A stretch of 64,000 nucleotides of DNA from RGIG3701 sp030530205 (GCA_030530205.1 JAUMVK010000003.1:131134-195133), one strand, 5' to 3'; shown: positions 16,004 through 25,757, counted from the first letter of the stretch. Notes: generated by a model from the letters alone, not told the origin. A program made the numbers and translations.

Positions 16004-16816
16004 ATGTTCCGACGACATCCAAAACGCGTCCTTCCTGGCTTTCGCATCTCCATGGGGTTGACGCTGGTTTATTTAAGTCTTCTGGTGCTGATTCCCTTCG
16101 CCGGTCTGATTCTGAAGGTTGGCGGAATGAGCTGGAATCAGTACTGGTCGATTATTTTCTCTTCACGTGTCCTTGCCGCATTTCGTCTGACGTTTGGCGC
16201 TTCGTTTTTGGCCGCGTGTATTAACGCCTTTTTCGGGTTTATCGTAGCGTGGGTACTGGTCCGATACAAGTTTCCGTGCCGCCGGCTGGTGGACGCGATG
16301 GTGGACCTTCCCTTTGCGATGCCAACGGCGGTTTCGGGTGTGGCGCTGCTCACCCTCTACAAACGTCTTGGACAGCTTATCGGAGTGAAGATCATTTTTA
16401 CCGAATGGGGTCTTTTGCTCGCGCTGACGTTTATTGGCCTGCCCTTTGTCGTGCGTACGCTTCAACCGGCCATCCAGGACATAGAAAAGGAACTGGAAGA
16501 AGTTTCCGCCAGTCTTGGCGCGAATCGGTGGCAGACATTCTGGCGGGTGATTTTTCCGTCTCTGCGTCCGGCATTGATCACCGGTTTTGCCATGGCGTTT
16601 GCGCGTGCGCTGGGGGAGTATGGCTCCGTCGTCTTCATCGCGGGTACAAGCCTTCCGATCGTTTCGATTGAAATCGTGAAAAACCTCCAGGGTGGCCAGG
16701 AGGACCTGATGGTTGCCGTCGCGATCGCCACGACGATGTTGATCGCCTCGTTCGTCATCCTGTTCTGCATTAACTTCATGCAGGTCTGGATGAACAGGAG
16801 ATACAGTGATGAGTAA
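16004..16816 (+). CDS. cysT: Sulfate ABC transporter permease CysT
   Basis: A 270-residue inner-membrane permease. Six hydrophobic segments are visible, starting SMGLTLVYLSLLVLIPFAGLIL. The coupling loop EELEEVSASLGANRWQTFWRVIFPSLRPALITG (about 165-195) is the EAA motif that contacts the ATPase. PFAMPTAVSGVALLTLY is typical of CysT/CysU. It pairs with CysW to form the sulfate channel. The gene lies between two AT-rich inverted repeats. Confidence 0.95.
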   Translation: MFRRHPKRVLPGFRISMGLTLVYLSLLVLIPFAGLILKVGGMSWNQYWSIIFSSRVLAAFRLTFGASFLAACINAFFGFIVAWVLVRYKFPCRRLVDAMVDLPFAMPTAVSGVALLTLYKRLGQLIGVKIIFTEWGLLLALTFIGLPFVVRTLQPAIQDIEKELEEVSASLGANRWQTFWRVIFPSLRPALITGFAMAFARALGEYGSVVFIAGTSLPIVSIEIVKNLQGGQEDLMVAVAIATTMLIASFVILFCINFMQVWMNRRYSDE

Positions 16817-16901
16817 TTATGAATTAAGAATTATGAATGATGAATTGACCTGATGTTGGTCGGTTTGTGATTCATAATTCGTAATTCATAATTCGTAATT
16901 T
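16815..16901. repeat. AT-rich inverted repeat between cysT and cysW
   Basis: The left arm (TAATTATGAATTAAGAATTA) and the right arm (TTCATAATTCGTAATTC...) pair around a loop of about 30 nt. The left arm shares its motif with the inner part of the 87-bp repeats at 47622 and 49363. Confidence 0.75.
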
Positions 16902-16907
16902 GAAAAA

Positions 16908-17729
16908 ATGTCCATTTCCCGACAAAATACCGATGAACCGCCGTTTGTACGTTACCTGCTCATTACGGTAGCGATCACGTTCATGGCGCTTTTCCTCCTT
17001 TTACCCCTGATTTTGGTTTTTTACTGCGCGTTTGAGGAGGGCTTTACTACGTATTGGGGAGCATTGACCAGCCGCAGAACCATCCGTGCGATCGGTGTCA
17101 CGCTTCTGACCGTTGGTATTGCCGTTCCGATCAACGTTCTGTTCGGGATCATGTCCGCGTGGTGCCTTGGAAAATTTAACTTTTGGGGCAAGAGCCTGCT
17201 CATTTCGCTGATCGACCTTCCGTTTGCCGTCTCGCCGGTCATCGCGGGTCTTCTTTTTGTCATTCTGTTCGGGATGCACAGCATTTTCGGCGACTGGCTG
17301 ATGGCCAATTTCGGGATCAAAATTCTGCACACGACCACCGCGACGGTCATCGCGACGATGTTCGTGACGTTCCCGTTTGTGACCCGTGAACTTCTGCCGA
17401 CAATGCAGGCGCAAGGGTCTGAGGAAGAACTGGCGGCGCGTGTGCTTGGTGCGAATGGCCTGCAAATCTTCTTCCGGGTCACGCTCCCGAACATCAAGTG
17501 GGCGCTCCTTTACGGTGTGGTGCTCTGCAACGCACGAGCCATGGGTGAGTTCGGCGCGGTGAACGTCGTAAGCCACGGAGGAAAAAACAATACGCTCTCC
17601 CTTTTGATTTACGAGACATACCAGTCGGACCTCGTGGCGGCGTTTGCCGTTTCGACGCTTCTGGCTCTCATGGCAATCGTGACGCTGGTCCTCAAAACGT
17701 ACATTGAAATGAAAACGCAAGACAAATAA
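16908..17729 (+). CDS. cysW: Sulfate ABC transporter permease CysW
   Basis: A 273-residue permease, partner of CysT. Membrane segments start with LLITVAITFMALFLLLPLILVFY. The EAA loop is QGSEEELAARVLGANGLQIFFRVTLPNIKWALLYG; DLPFAVSPVIAGLLFVILFG and ARAMGEFGAVNVVSHGG are typical CysW signatures. Same operon and strand as sbp, cysT and cysA. The ribosome site is weak because the inverted repeat ends almost at the start. Confidence 0.95.
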   Translation: MSISRQNTDEPPFVRYLLITVAITFMALFLLLPLILVFYCAFEEGFTTYWGALTSRRTIRAIGVTLLTVGIAVPINVLFGIMSAWCLGKFNFWGKSLLISLIDLPFAVSPVIAGLLFVILFGMHSIFGDWLMANFGIKILHTTTATVIATMFVTFPFVTRELLPTMQAQGSEEELAARVLGANGLQIFFRVTLPNIKWALLYGVVLCNARAMGEFGAVNVVSHGGKNNTLSLLIYETYQSDLVAAFAVSTLLALMAIVTLVLKTYIEMKTQDK

Positions 17730-17732
17730 AAA

Positions 17733-17861
17733 GGAATGAACAATGAATAACGAATAACGAATAATGGGGAAAGACTTCAACCTCATATTTAGTATTAATC
17801 CCGCTTGAGTTTGAACTCATTCTTTTCATTATTCATTATTCGTTATTCATTCTTTCATTCA
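17733..17861. repeat. AT-rich inverted repeat between cysW and cysA
   Basis: Left arm AATGAATAACGAATAACG with AATGG, right arm ATTATTCATTATTCGTTATT; the loop of about 50 nt holds an extra segment. Same family as at 15913. Confidence 0.75.
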
Positions 17862-17879
17862 ACCCAAGGGGTTGACAAG

Positions 17880-18956
17880 ATGAGTATCGAAGTTCAGAAT
17901 ATCACCAAAACTTTCGGAAATTTCCTGGCCCTGAACGATGTTTCGCTTTACATTAAGACTGGCGAATTGGTCGCACTGTTGGGACCGTCCGGTTCCGGGA
18001 AAACGACGCTTCTGCGTATCATCGCGGGTCTGGAAGAGGCAGACGAGGGAAGCGGCCCTGTCCTGTTTAATAATTATAACATGGCGAACTCGAAGATCAG
18101 CGACCGCGGTGTCGGGTTTGTGTTTCAACACTACGCTCTGTTCCGCCACATGACGGTTTTTGAGAACGTCGCGTTTGGTCTGCGTGTCCGTCCCCGTGAG
18201 ACCCGGCCCGATAATGGGGAAATTCACCGCAAAGTGCTGGAACTTCTGCGTCTGGTTCAGCTTGATACGCAGGCCAATCGTTATCCGCATCAGCTTTCCG
18301 GTGGTCAGCGTCAGCGTGTGGCTTTGGCGCGTGCGTTGGCGGTTGAGCCTCAGGTTCTGCTTCTGGATGAGCCATTTGGAGCGTTGGACGCGAAAGTCCG
18401 TGTCGAACTGCGCCAGTGGCTGCGCCGGCTTCACGATGAGATTCACCTGACGAGCGTTTTCGTGACGCACGACCAGGACGAGGCGCTCGAGCTTGCTGAT
18501 CGCGTAGCCGTTATGAGTGCCGGTAAAGTCGAGCAGTTCGCAACGCCGAACGAAGTGTTCCACAAACCAGCGACGGAGTTCGTGATGAATTTCCTGGGTT
18601 CGGTGAATAAATTTCGCGGCCAGATCACCGATGGAAAGGTTCGTCTGGGCGGGCAGTACATCATGGATGTGCCGGAAGACACCGAGGAGGCTAAACTGTT
18701 TGTTCGTCCTCACGAATTGATCATTTCGCACACGAAAACACCGAACTGCTTTAATCTCCGTGCCGTGGTGAAGCGGATCCACTCGGCGGGCGCACGTGTT
18801 CGTGTCGAGCTGGAAACGCACAGCGGTGACCCCATGACGGCCGAAATGACCCACGCCCGGCTTTCCGAATTGAACCTGGAAACGGGCCAGGAAATCTACG
18901 TAACGCCGTGTAACATTCACGTGTTTGGCTCAGACGAACACGCTCTTGAAGAGTAA
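17880..18956 (+). CDS. cysA: Sulfate ABC transporter ATP-binding protein CysA
   Basis: A 358-residue ATPase that powers sulfate import. I start it at the ATG at 17880 (MSIEVQNITKTFGNFLALNDV), because the upstream extension translates the inverted repeat. Walker A is GPSGSGKTT (about 35-43), the signature LSGGQRQRVALARALA, Walker B LLLDEPFGALD and the switch His in VFVTHDQDEA. The C-terminal TOBE-like part (about 265-350) has LFVRPHELII. It closes the operon and converges with the zinc-ribbon gene. Confidence 0.96.
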   Translation: MSIEVQNITKTFGNFLALNDVSLYIKTGELVALLGPSGSGKTTLLRIIAGLEEADEGSGPVLFNNYNMANSKISDRGVGFVFQHYALFRHMTVFENVAFGLRVRPRETRPDNGEIHRKVLELLRLVQLDTQANRYPHQLSGGQRQRVALARALAVEPQVLLLDEPFGALDAKVRVELRQWLRRLHDEIHLTSVFVTHDQDEALELADRVAVMSAGKVEQFATPNEVFHKPATEFVMNFLGSVNKFRGQITDGKVRLGGQYIMDVPEDTEEAKLFVRPHELIISHTKTPNCFNLRAVVKRIHSAGARVRVELETHSGDPMTAEMTHARLSELNLETGQEIYVTPCNIHVFGSDEHALEE

Positions 18957-19034
18957 ATTAAGGAAAAGAATTACAAGCTATGACAGCGATGTCACCGTTT
19001 CGGAGACAACGCTTACAGGGCTGGTAATGGGTCA

Positions 19035-19078
19035 GTTTCACCTTGTGCTTTACGGGGTGAAACGAGGGTTGTGTTTTT
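19035..19078 (+). terminator. Possible terminator after cysA
   Basis: Arms GTTTCACC (19035-19042) and GGTGAAAC (19056-19063) form an 8-bp stem; the T run follows only after nine bases, so this is a weak call. Confidence 0.4.
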
Positions 19079-19804
19079 TCAGATATGATGGTCTGTGGGA
19101 ATATAAAGCATCCGTCCGCACTGGGAACACGAAACAGCAACGGTTCCTGACACGATTTTCGCGATCTGATCGACCGGGATTGTCGTGTGACAGCCTGCGC
19201 AGCTCTGGCGATCGACCGGGGCGAGGCAGTCAAATTTCTTTTGATTGAAAAGCTTTTGGTAAAGCATCCGATGCTCACCGTCCAGTTGGGCTTCCAATTT
19301 TCGGAAATCGACTTTCAGCCGCCGGATCTCTTCCTCCGCACTTTCGCGGACTTCCTGCGTCCTGGACTTCATATCGGTTAAAAGGTCCTGCGTAGCCTGG
19401 AGATTTTTCCGGGCTTCTTCCGCTTTGGCGTTCAGTTCATCAAGATACTCAAGCCCCTCCAGAATTTCATCGGAAAGTACTGCGTTGGCGGCCTCTGCAG
19501 CGGCGATTTGGTCACGCAGACTGTTAAACTCGCGCGTGTTTTTTGCCTCGTCCTGCATTTTCTTTTTACGCTCGATACCCTTTTCGTTTTCTTCAAGCAT
19601 AACCTGCTTGCTGTCCATGAGAATGCGTTGGTTCAGGGCGGCTTTGACGGCCTTTTCCTGAATTGCCTGCATTTCAGCGATGCGCTGTTCGGTACCGTGG
19701 ATACGGCGAAGGCCGCCGTTTACTTGCTCCATCAGCTCTGCAAACTGCTTGTGCATACGGTGAAGCGATTCTAAAATTGGATTAAAGTTGGCAGCTGATT
19801 CCAT
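19079..19804 (-). CDS. Coiled-coil protein with C4 zinc ribbon
   Basis: A 241-residue soluble protein. Residues about 10-190 are one long coiled coil (heptads such as ERKKKMQDEAKNTREFNSLRDQIAAAEAAN). The C terminus has two CxxC knuckles, CAGCHTTI and CSQCGRMLY, the zinc-ribbon typical of PF02591-type proteins. Related proteins are widespread and poorly characterised; some bind RNA or GTPase partners. It stands in a minus-strand cluster with the NRDE protein and UvrA. Confidence 0.85.
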   Translation of the reverse strand: MESAANFNPILESLHRMHKQFAELMEQVNGGLRRIHGTEQRIAEMQAIQEKAVKAALNQRILMDSKQVMLEENEKGIERKKKMQDEAKNTREFNSLRDQIAAAEAANAVLSDEILEGLEYLDELNAKAEEARKNLQATQDLLTDMKSRTQEVRESAEEEIRRLKVDFRKLEAQLDGEHRMLYQKLFNQKKFDCLAPVDRQSCAGCHTTIPVDQIAKIVSGTVAVSCSQCGRMLYIPTDHHI

Positions 19805-19908
19805 CTTGATTTCGGCGGGACGAAATATGTCCTCAGAAGGGGTGATTTCTTCCTCAAAAAACTTTTGAATCCCGGATTAAATCCGTGAATCTTTAATTCC
19901 GCAGGCGA

Positions 19909-20694
19909 TCAAAGATCGTCGTCATCCTCATCAATCTGGCGGCGGGAATTCCGGTCCGTCGAAAGAACCTGACGGAGCAGGGCGGAAACGTCCTCAAACC
20001 TGGAATCTGCCGGCGAGGTTGGCGTGCACTGAAGTACCGCACCGTGCCCTTTTTTGGGAAGTGAAAGCAATAAACTGGAAACGGTCTGAATGTCACCTTC
20101 ACTAATAACGATTCCACGACGCCCGTTCGGATCGGGTTTACGCGAGAACGTTTTGCTTGCGATGGCAAGGAACGTCACAGAAGAGTCCAGACGCTGAAGT
20201 GTAAGCTGACGGCGGACGAATTCCTGGCGCTCGTCATTATAATCATCCATTTTCCCATTTGAGAACATGTGAAGGCCAGGGCCAATTTCCTGCATGGAGA
20301 TTTCCGAGCCGCCGTACACAATGTAGCCGTGATTCGCGTCTGCGCAAATGTAATTCACACCCGCGTAATTGCCGGTTTGAAGTTCTTTCAGAGCCATTTC
20401 TGCAGCTTCTTTTGGATTACGGTAATTCAGCATTTCACGGCAGAGCAGTCCGCGGGAACGGGGATTAAACGGAATATCCCGTTTGGGGCGATTCATCGTA
20501 CACGCGAACATCCCGTGTTGATTGACTCCAAACCACGTTCCGCCGGAGCGGCGATCGATTCCGCAGATAACACGAGGGCAGCCGGATTGAATACGTGGCG
20601 CCTGAGAGGGACGATCCGGATTTTCCTCACGATTATAAGCCACAAGAATCGGAGAATCCGCTGCCACCTGGTACTGAAAAGCCATTACACTCAT
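19909..20694 (-). CDS. NRDE / TANGO2 family protein
   Basis: A 261-residue protein with the family opening MAFQYQVAADSPILVAYNREENPDRPS, where AYNREE replaces the eponymous NRDE. IDRRSGGTWFGVNQHGMFACTMNR and the later GLHMFSNGKMDDYNDERQEF are also typical. The bacterial members are cytoplasmic and of unknown role; eukaryotic TANGO2 affects Golgi and heme or lipid traffic. The Cys that usually follows the first Met is absent. A Met at position 4 is an alternative start. The tail ends in acidic residues (DEDDDDL). Confidence 0.85.
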   Translation of the reverse strand: MSVMAFQYQVAADSPILVAYNREENPDRPSQAPRIQSGCPRVICGIDRRSGGTWFGVNQHGMFACTMNRPKRDIPFNPRSRGLLCREMLNYRNPKEAAEMALKELQTGNYAGVNYICADANHGYIVYGGSEISMQEIGPGLHMFSNGKMDDYNDERQEFVRRQLTLQRLDSSVTFLAIASKTFSRKPDPNGRRGIVISEGDIQTVSSLLLSLPKKGHGAVLQCTPTSPADSRFEDVSALLRQVLSTDRNSRRQIDEDDDDL

Positions 20695-20751
20695 GATTTT
20701 AACTCCCTAAAAAAGAAAACAAATTCCATACTGTCTTAATTTTACCATAAT

Positions 20752-20782
20752 TTTAAAAAAAAGAAACCCCCCCATTTGGGGG
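20752..20782 (-). terminator. Intrinsic terminator of uvrA
   Basis: On the minus strand a C5/G5 stem with a 4-nt loop (20769-20782) is followed by GG and a long T-rich run (plus-strand A run at 20755-20766). Confidence 0.75.
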
Positions 20783-20835
20783 AATTTCTCTTTTTGTGAT
20801 TTGCCTGTTTTTTTGAATGGTACAGAATTGTAAGT

Positions 20836-23769
20836 CTAGTTTCGTTCCAATGCCTCGCGCAGAAATTTCCCGGTCAGTGAGGCAGGATTTTGAGCGATTT
20901 CTTCAGGTGTTCCAACCGCGACAACACGGCCTCCCAAGTCACCAGCGCCAGGCCCCAAATCAATGATGTAGTCGGCGGATTTTATCAGCTGAATATTATG
21001 TTCGATCACGATCAGAGAATGTCCTACCGAGATCAGGGCGTTGAAACAATCCTGAAGCTGAACCACGTCAGAAAAATGCAATCCGGTCGTCGGCTCATCC
21101 AGAATAAACAGACATCGGTCTTTTCGGGCAGACCCCATAAAAGACGCAAGTTTTAACCGCTGAGCCTCACCTCCGGAAAGGGTTGTGGCAGACTGACCGA
21201 GCCGAATGTAATCAAGCCCTACTTCTTTTAGTAACTTTAACTTGTTTTGGATCCCGCGAGAACCCCGGAAGAAAGTGAACGCTTCCGCGACGGTCATCTC
21301 CAGAACCTCTGCGATGTTGCGATTCCTGTAGGTTATGTCGAGGATCTCCTTTTTGTAGCGGGTTCCGTGACATTGGGCACACTTCATGTAAACGTCCGCG
21401 AGGAACTGCATATCGATCGAGATACATCCATCCCCGTTGCAGTTTGGGCATCGGCCTTCCTCGGCGTTAAAACTGAAATGGCCAGCAGTGTAATTTCGTT
21501 TCCTGGCCTCTTTGGTGTCAGCGAATAGGGCGCGAATTTCGTCGAAAGCCTTCAAATATGTCACGGGATTACTGCGAGGCGATCGGCCAATCGGGGATTG
21601 ATCGACCAGAATTACATCATCGACTTGACCCGCTCCGAGAATTTCACGAAATGGAAGGGGTTTTATGCTTGAATCATGTTGATGAAGACGCTGGGAAAGA
21701 GCAGGGTAAAGCGTTTTTTCAACAAGCGTGCTTTTCCCGCTTCCACTTACCCCCGAAACGACACACAAACAACCAAGAGGAAAGGAAACATCCGTGTTTT
21801 GAAGATTATTTCCGCTTGCGCCATGAATATGAATCCAGCCGGACTCTGTGGGACGGCGTTGGGTAGAAACATGGCCACGCTCCCCTATGAGGTACTGGCC
21901 TGTTAGTGAGGATTCAGAGTCCATCATCTCCTGCGGGGTACCCTGAAAAACGATTTCGCCCCCTCGTTCACCTGCGTATTGACCGACTTCGATCACCTGG
22001 TCGGCCGCGCGGATGATGGATTCTTCATGCTCGACTACGACTACAGAATTATCCCGGTCACGGAGCGTCTCGATCGCGCTCAAAAGCTGAAGCGAGTTGG
22101 CGGGATGAAGGCCAATGGACGGCTCGTCGAGCACGTAAAGCATATTCACAAGAGTGGCTCCCAGCGCAGCGGCCAAAGAAACACGCCGCATTTCTCCTCC
22201 GGAAAGCGTGCGAAGTGTTCGGCTCAGCGTCAGGTATCCGAGTCCAACCGTTTCCAGAAATTCAAGCCGGGAAAGGGCCTGACGCAGAATGGGAAGCCCG
22301 ACCTGGCGTTCCCAGTCCGTGAACTGAGGGATCAGATTTTCCAGAAAAACGCGCAGATCGCAGACTTTCATCTCGCAAAGCTCTGCGATGTTTTTGCCCT
22401 CGAAATCAGATCCTGTGGAGGTTTCGTCATTTGCGCTGGTTTTCGGCATGTCGCCGTGATAGTGTTTCCCGATCATCGTGGCGAGGGCCAACGGTTGAAG
22501 CCGTTTGCCTCCGCAAGCCGGGCACGGTCGGTAACTGCGCCACCGGCTAAGAAAAACACGAATCGGCATTTTATACTTGCGCCGTTCGAGCCAGGCGAAA
22601 AACCCATTAATTCCTCCGAAATCCGTACCGGCTTCACCATTGAGCAGGAGGTTCATCTCGGTTTCAGTGAGTTGGGAGACCGGAACGTCCGTCCGTAAGC
22701 CATGGGACGGTGCCCACTCGATCACTTTTTCCAGCTCGTAGTGATATGCCTGTGTGTTCCAGGGCGCGACAGCCCCTTCCGCAATCGTTTTCTGGCGGTT
22801 GGGGATCACCAGATCAAGATCAATGTCGATCGTATTCCCAAACCCCTCGCAGACAGGACACGCTCCCAGCGGACTGTTAAAGCTGAACAGGCGCGGCTCA
22901 GGAATAGCATAATCGACCTTGCAGTGTTCACAGGAAAGCTTCGTACTGTAGTGTCGAATGACCCATGGCTCACCAGCCAGGTCATACGATTGCCAGATCC
23001 CGGAAGCGTCGAGGTTTTCTACCTCTTCCAGCGAGATCTGTATGATGAGAGAACATTTTCCCTGACCGTGACTGAAGGCGGATTCAAGCGATTCGCGGAT
23101 CCGGGACTCGGGCATTCCACCGCTCAGACGGTCTGCGACGCAGTACAGTTCCTCGGAGTCGAACGCTTTTTGTGCGTCCTCCTCGGAGGGGATCTCGCTG
23201 GAAAGGTCCACGATTTTGTGGTTCATCAAAATGCGGATGAAACCTTCCTCGCGCATCGAGGCGAATTGTTCCGCCCACGTGTTTTCTCGCTTTTCGGTGA
23301 TGTGCCAGACGACGAGGAAACGGGTACGAAGCGGAAGAAGCGCGATGAATTTCGTGACCGTCTCGGAAGTGTCGCGTCGGACCTCATGGCCGCAAGAGAG
23401 GCAGTACGTGATGCCGATCTTGGAGTAAAGAAGGCGCAGGAAATCATAAGTTTCCGTGGCGGTCCCGACCGTTGCGCGGCTGGATTTGGTTGAAAGGTTT
23501 CCCGCGACGCAGATCGCAGGCGGGATCCCGTCGATCAGTTCCGCTTCGGGTTTTTCGAGTTGATCGAGGAACTGGCGCGTGTAGGGCGAAAAACTTTCGA
23601 TGTACCGCCGCTGGCCCTCGGCGTACAGCGTATCGAGCGCAAGCGAGCTTTTCCCGCTCCCGCTCACCCCGCAAATGACGACAAGTTTTCGATGCGGAAT
23701 ATCCAGATCAATGTTTTTCAAATTGTGGACCGCGACTTTGCGCAGAACGATTTTACCGCCAGTTCCCAT
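20836..23769 (-). CDS. uvrA: Excinuclease ABC subunit A
   Basis: A 977-residue DNA damage-recognition ATPase of nucleotide excision repair. It has two ABC modules: Walker A GVSGSGKSSLALDTLYAEG near residue 34 and GVSGSGKSTLVEKTLYP near 640; signatures LRTLSGGEMRRVSLA and ATTLSGGEAQRLKLA; Walker B MLYVLDEPSIGLHP and CLFILDEPTTGLH. Zinc knuckles CLSCGHE/CEHC, CPACGGK and CPNCNGDGC...CAQCHG are present. The N terminus differs from the commonest UvrA (SFSPYTRQFLDQLEKPEAELIDGIPPAICVAG, then STKSSRATVGTATE), so a second, paralogous UvrA in this organism is conceivable. Confidence 0.92.
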   Translation of the reverse strand: MGTGGKIVLRKVAVHNLKNIDLDIPHRKLVVICGVSGSGKSSLALDTLYAEGQRRYIESFSPYTRQFLDQLEKPEAELIDGIPPAICVAGNLSTKSSRATVGTATETYDFLRLLYSKIGITYCLSCGHEVRRDTSETVTKFIALLPLRTRFLVVWHITEKRENTWAEQFASMREEGFIRILMNHKIVDLSSEIPSEEDAQKAFDSEELYCVADRLSGGMPESRIRESLESAFSHGQGKCSLIIQISLEEVENLDASGIWQSYDLAGEPWVIRHYSTKLSCEHCKVDYAIPEPRLFSFNSPLGACPVCEGFGNTIDIDLDLVIPNRQKTIAEGAVAPWNTQAYHYELEKVIEWAPSHGLRTDVPVSQLTETEMNLLLNGEAGTDFGGINGFFAWLERRKYKMPIRVFLSRWRSYRPCPACGGKRLQPLALATMIGKHYHGDMPKTSANDETSTGSDFEGKNIAELCEMKVCDLRVFLENLIPQFTDWERQVGLPILRQALSRLEFLETVGLGYLTLSRTLRTLSGGEMRRVSLAAALGATLVNMLYVLDEPSIGLHPANSLQLLSAIETLRDRDNSVVVVEHEESIIRAADQVIEVGQYAGERGGEIVFQGTPQEMMDSESSLTGQYLIGERGHVSTQRRPTESGWIHIHGASGNNLQNTDVSFPLGCLCVVSGVSGSGKSTLVEKTLYPALSQRLHQHDSSIKPLPFREILGAGQVDDVILVDQSPIGRSPRSNPVTYLKAFDEIRALFADTKEARKRNYTAGHFSFNAEEGRCPNCNGDGCISIDMQFLADVYMKCAQCHGTRYKKEILDITYRNRNIAEVLEMTVAEAFTFFRGSRGIQNKLKLLKEVGLDYIRLGQSATTLSGGEAQRLKLASFMGSARKDRCLFILDEPTTGLHFSDVVQLQDCFNALISVGHSLIVIEHNIQLIKSADYIIDLGPGAGDLGGRVVAVGTPEEIAQNPASLTGKFLREALERN

Positions 23770-23827
23770 TGATTATTTCCTTAATGTACGGGAATCCTGA
23801 TGAAATACTTACTGATCTTTTGAGGCT

Positions 23828-25555
23828 TTACATTTTCTCAACGGTCTGAATTCCCAGCAGTTCCAGGCCTTTCTGGATCGTTCGGGCGGTCAGATCGCAC
23901 AGAACGAGGCGACTGTTCCGCACTTCCTCGCTCTCCGCGCGTAACACCGGGCAGTTTTCGAAGAACGAGCTGTACCGGCTTGCCAGGTCGTACAGGTAGG
24001 ACGTGAGGAAGTTCGGGCGATTATCTTTCGCCACCGCTTCCAGCGCCTCGTCGAAGCGCAGAAGCTCCATCGCCAGCGCGCGCTCTGACGGGTGCGTGAA
24101 CTGGATCTTCGCGTTTTGCGAAATGGCCTGAGCGTCAAACCCGCCGCGGGAGAAAATGCTCCGGACCCGGGCGTAGGCGTACTGCATGTAGGTCGCCGTG
24201 TTTCCGTTGAGGGCCAGCATTTTGTCGTACGAGAAAACGTAGTCACTCTCGCGGTTCTGCGAAAGGTCGGCGTATTTCAGGGCGGCGATCCCGATTTTCT
24301 GCGCGGTTTCCTCAAAATCTTCTTCCGGAATGGTACTTGCTTCGTTGGCGCGGATCGCCGCCCGGGCGCGTTCCACCGCTTCGTCGAGCAGACCGTCCAG
24401 CCCGACCGTGTCGCCGCTGCGGGTTTTGAACGGTTTTCCGTCCTCGCCCAGAATGGTCCCGAATTTCACGTGGCGCAGGTCGATCCCCTCGTAACCGAGC
24501 ATCCGCGTGACCTCGAAGAAATTCACGAAATGCTCGCTTTGGCGGTGGTCCACCACGTAGTAAATGGCGTCAGGATGAAACGTTTCGACGCGGTACAGAA
24601 ACGTCGCGATGTCTGTCGTTGCGTAGAGGTACGCGCCGTCTTTTTTCTGAACGATCATCGGCGTTTCGCGGCCCGGGAAGAAAACGCAGACCGCGCCTTC
24701 GCTTTCGGTCGCGAGGCCCTTCTCGCGCAGGAGCTTCACCACCCCCGGGAGCCTGTCATTATAAAAACTCTCGCCGAGCACTTCGTCGAAATGAATGTCG
24801 AGCCGCTCGTAAGCGTGGTCGATCTCGCGGAGACAGTAAGGCATGATTTTCGCCCAGAGCGCACGGTTTTCCGGGTCGCCCGAGTGCAGTTTCTCGACTT
24901 CGAGCCGGCACTCGTCCGCGACTTTTTCGTCCGAGTCCATTTCCTGCCGCGCGATGCGGTACAGGCGCAGGAGTTCCATGATCGGGTTTTCCTCGAATTT
25001 CGCCTCATCGAGGTAGTGTTTCCAGCCGTAGAAGATCATTCCGAACTGTGTGCCCCAGTCGCCGAGGTGATTATCGCGGATGACGCGGTGCCCGAGGAAC
25101 GAAAGGACGCGGCTCATGGAGTCGCCGATGATCGTCGAGCGAATGTGCCCGACGTGCATCGGTTTCGCGACGTTCGGCGAGGAATAGTCGATCACGATCG
25201 TTTTCGGCTTTTCCGTGACAGAAATTCCCAGGCGCTCATCCTTCGCGGCGGCTTCGAGCGTCTGAATCATCCAGTCCGAGCTGATTTTCAGGTTCAGGAA
25301 ACCGGGCCCGGCAATTTCGATGGACTCGAAAAGCGCGGCGGCGAGGGGGTTTTCCAGGACCGCGGTCCGAATCATTTCCGCCACTTCCCGCGGCTTTTTG
25401 CCCAGGGATTTTCCCATCGCCATCGCGAAGTTGGCCTGATAATCGCCGAATTTCGGGTCACTGCAGCGGCTGATCATTCCAAGGAATTTTTCGGGAGTTT
25501 CGCTGTACTGGGTCAAAACCGGACGAAATATTTTTTCGAGCAGTGCGGGAATCAT
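23828..25555 (-). CDS. argS: Arginyl-tRNA synthetase
   Basis: A 575-residue class I synthetase that charges tRNA-Arg. The N-terminal Add-1 domain (about 1-110) has DPKFGDYQANFAMAMGKSLGKKPREVA. The HIGH motif is HVGH (134-137) in SSPNVAKPMHVGHIRSTIIGD. The KMSK region is the degenerate FKTRSGDTV typical of many ArgS proteins. The C-terminal DALR anticodon-binding domain (about 450-575) ends LLGIQTVEKM. Its promoter carries a G-tract and is divergent from the sialidase promoter. Confidence 0.97.
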   Translation of the reverse strand: MIPALLEKIFRPVLTQYSETPEKFLGMISRCSDPKFGDYQANFAMAMGKSLGKKPREVAEMIRTAVLENPLAAALFESIEIAGPGFLNLKISSDWMIQTLEAAAKDERLGISVTEKPKTIVIDYSSPNVAKPMHVGHIRSTIIGDSMSRVLSFLGHRVIRDNHLGDWGTQFGMIFYGWKHYLDEAKFEENPIMELLRLYRIARQEMDSDEKVADECRLEVEKLHSGDPENRALWAKIMPYCLREIDHAYERLDIHFDEVLGESFYNDRLPGVVKLLREKGLATESEGAVCVFFPGRETPMIVQKKDGAYLYATTDIATFLYRVETFHPDAIYYVVDHRQSEHFVNFFEVTRMLGYEGIDLRHVKFGTILGEDGKPFKTRSGDTVGLDGLLDEAVERARAAIRANEASTIPEEDFEETAQKIGIAALKYADLSQNRESDYVFSYDKMLALNGNTATYMQYAYARVRSIFSRGGFDAQAISQNAKIQFTHPSERALAMELLRFDEALEAVAKDNRPNFLTSYLYDLASRYSSFFENCPVLRAESEEVRNSRLVLCDLTARTIQKGLELLGIQTVEKM

Positions 25556-25609
25556 TATGGACCTCTTGAACTGGTATAAAATGAAATAAATTTTAATTCG
25601 CGTTCCTTA

Positions 25610-25643
25610 ATTATAAACAAAATAAAATTCCTTTCAACCCCCC
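25610..25643 (-). promoter_or_regulatory. Promoter of argS with G-tract
   Basis: On the minus strand six G (plus 25638-25643) abut TTGAAA (25632-25637), then a 16-bp spacer and TATAAT (25610-25615). Confidence 0.75.
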
Positions 25644-25662
25644 ACCAGAAAAAAGGCCCTGC

Positions 25663-25691
25663 TTGACAGACGGTCGGTGGGCCGGTATAAT
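25663..25691 (+). promoter_or_regulatory. Perfect consensus promoter of the sialidase gene
   Basis: TTGACA (25663-25668), 17-bp spacer, TATAAT (25686-25691). Confidence 0.85.
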
Positions 25692-25757
25692 GAAAGAATG
25701 TTTCGCGAAAGGCGAATCTTCCCGTCACTTTTACCCCTCACCCCCCAAGGATTTCCC

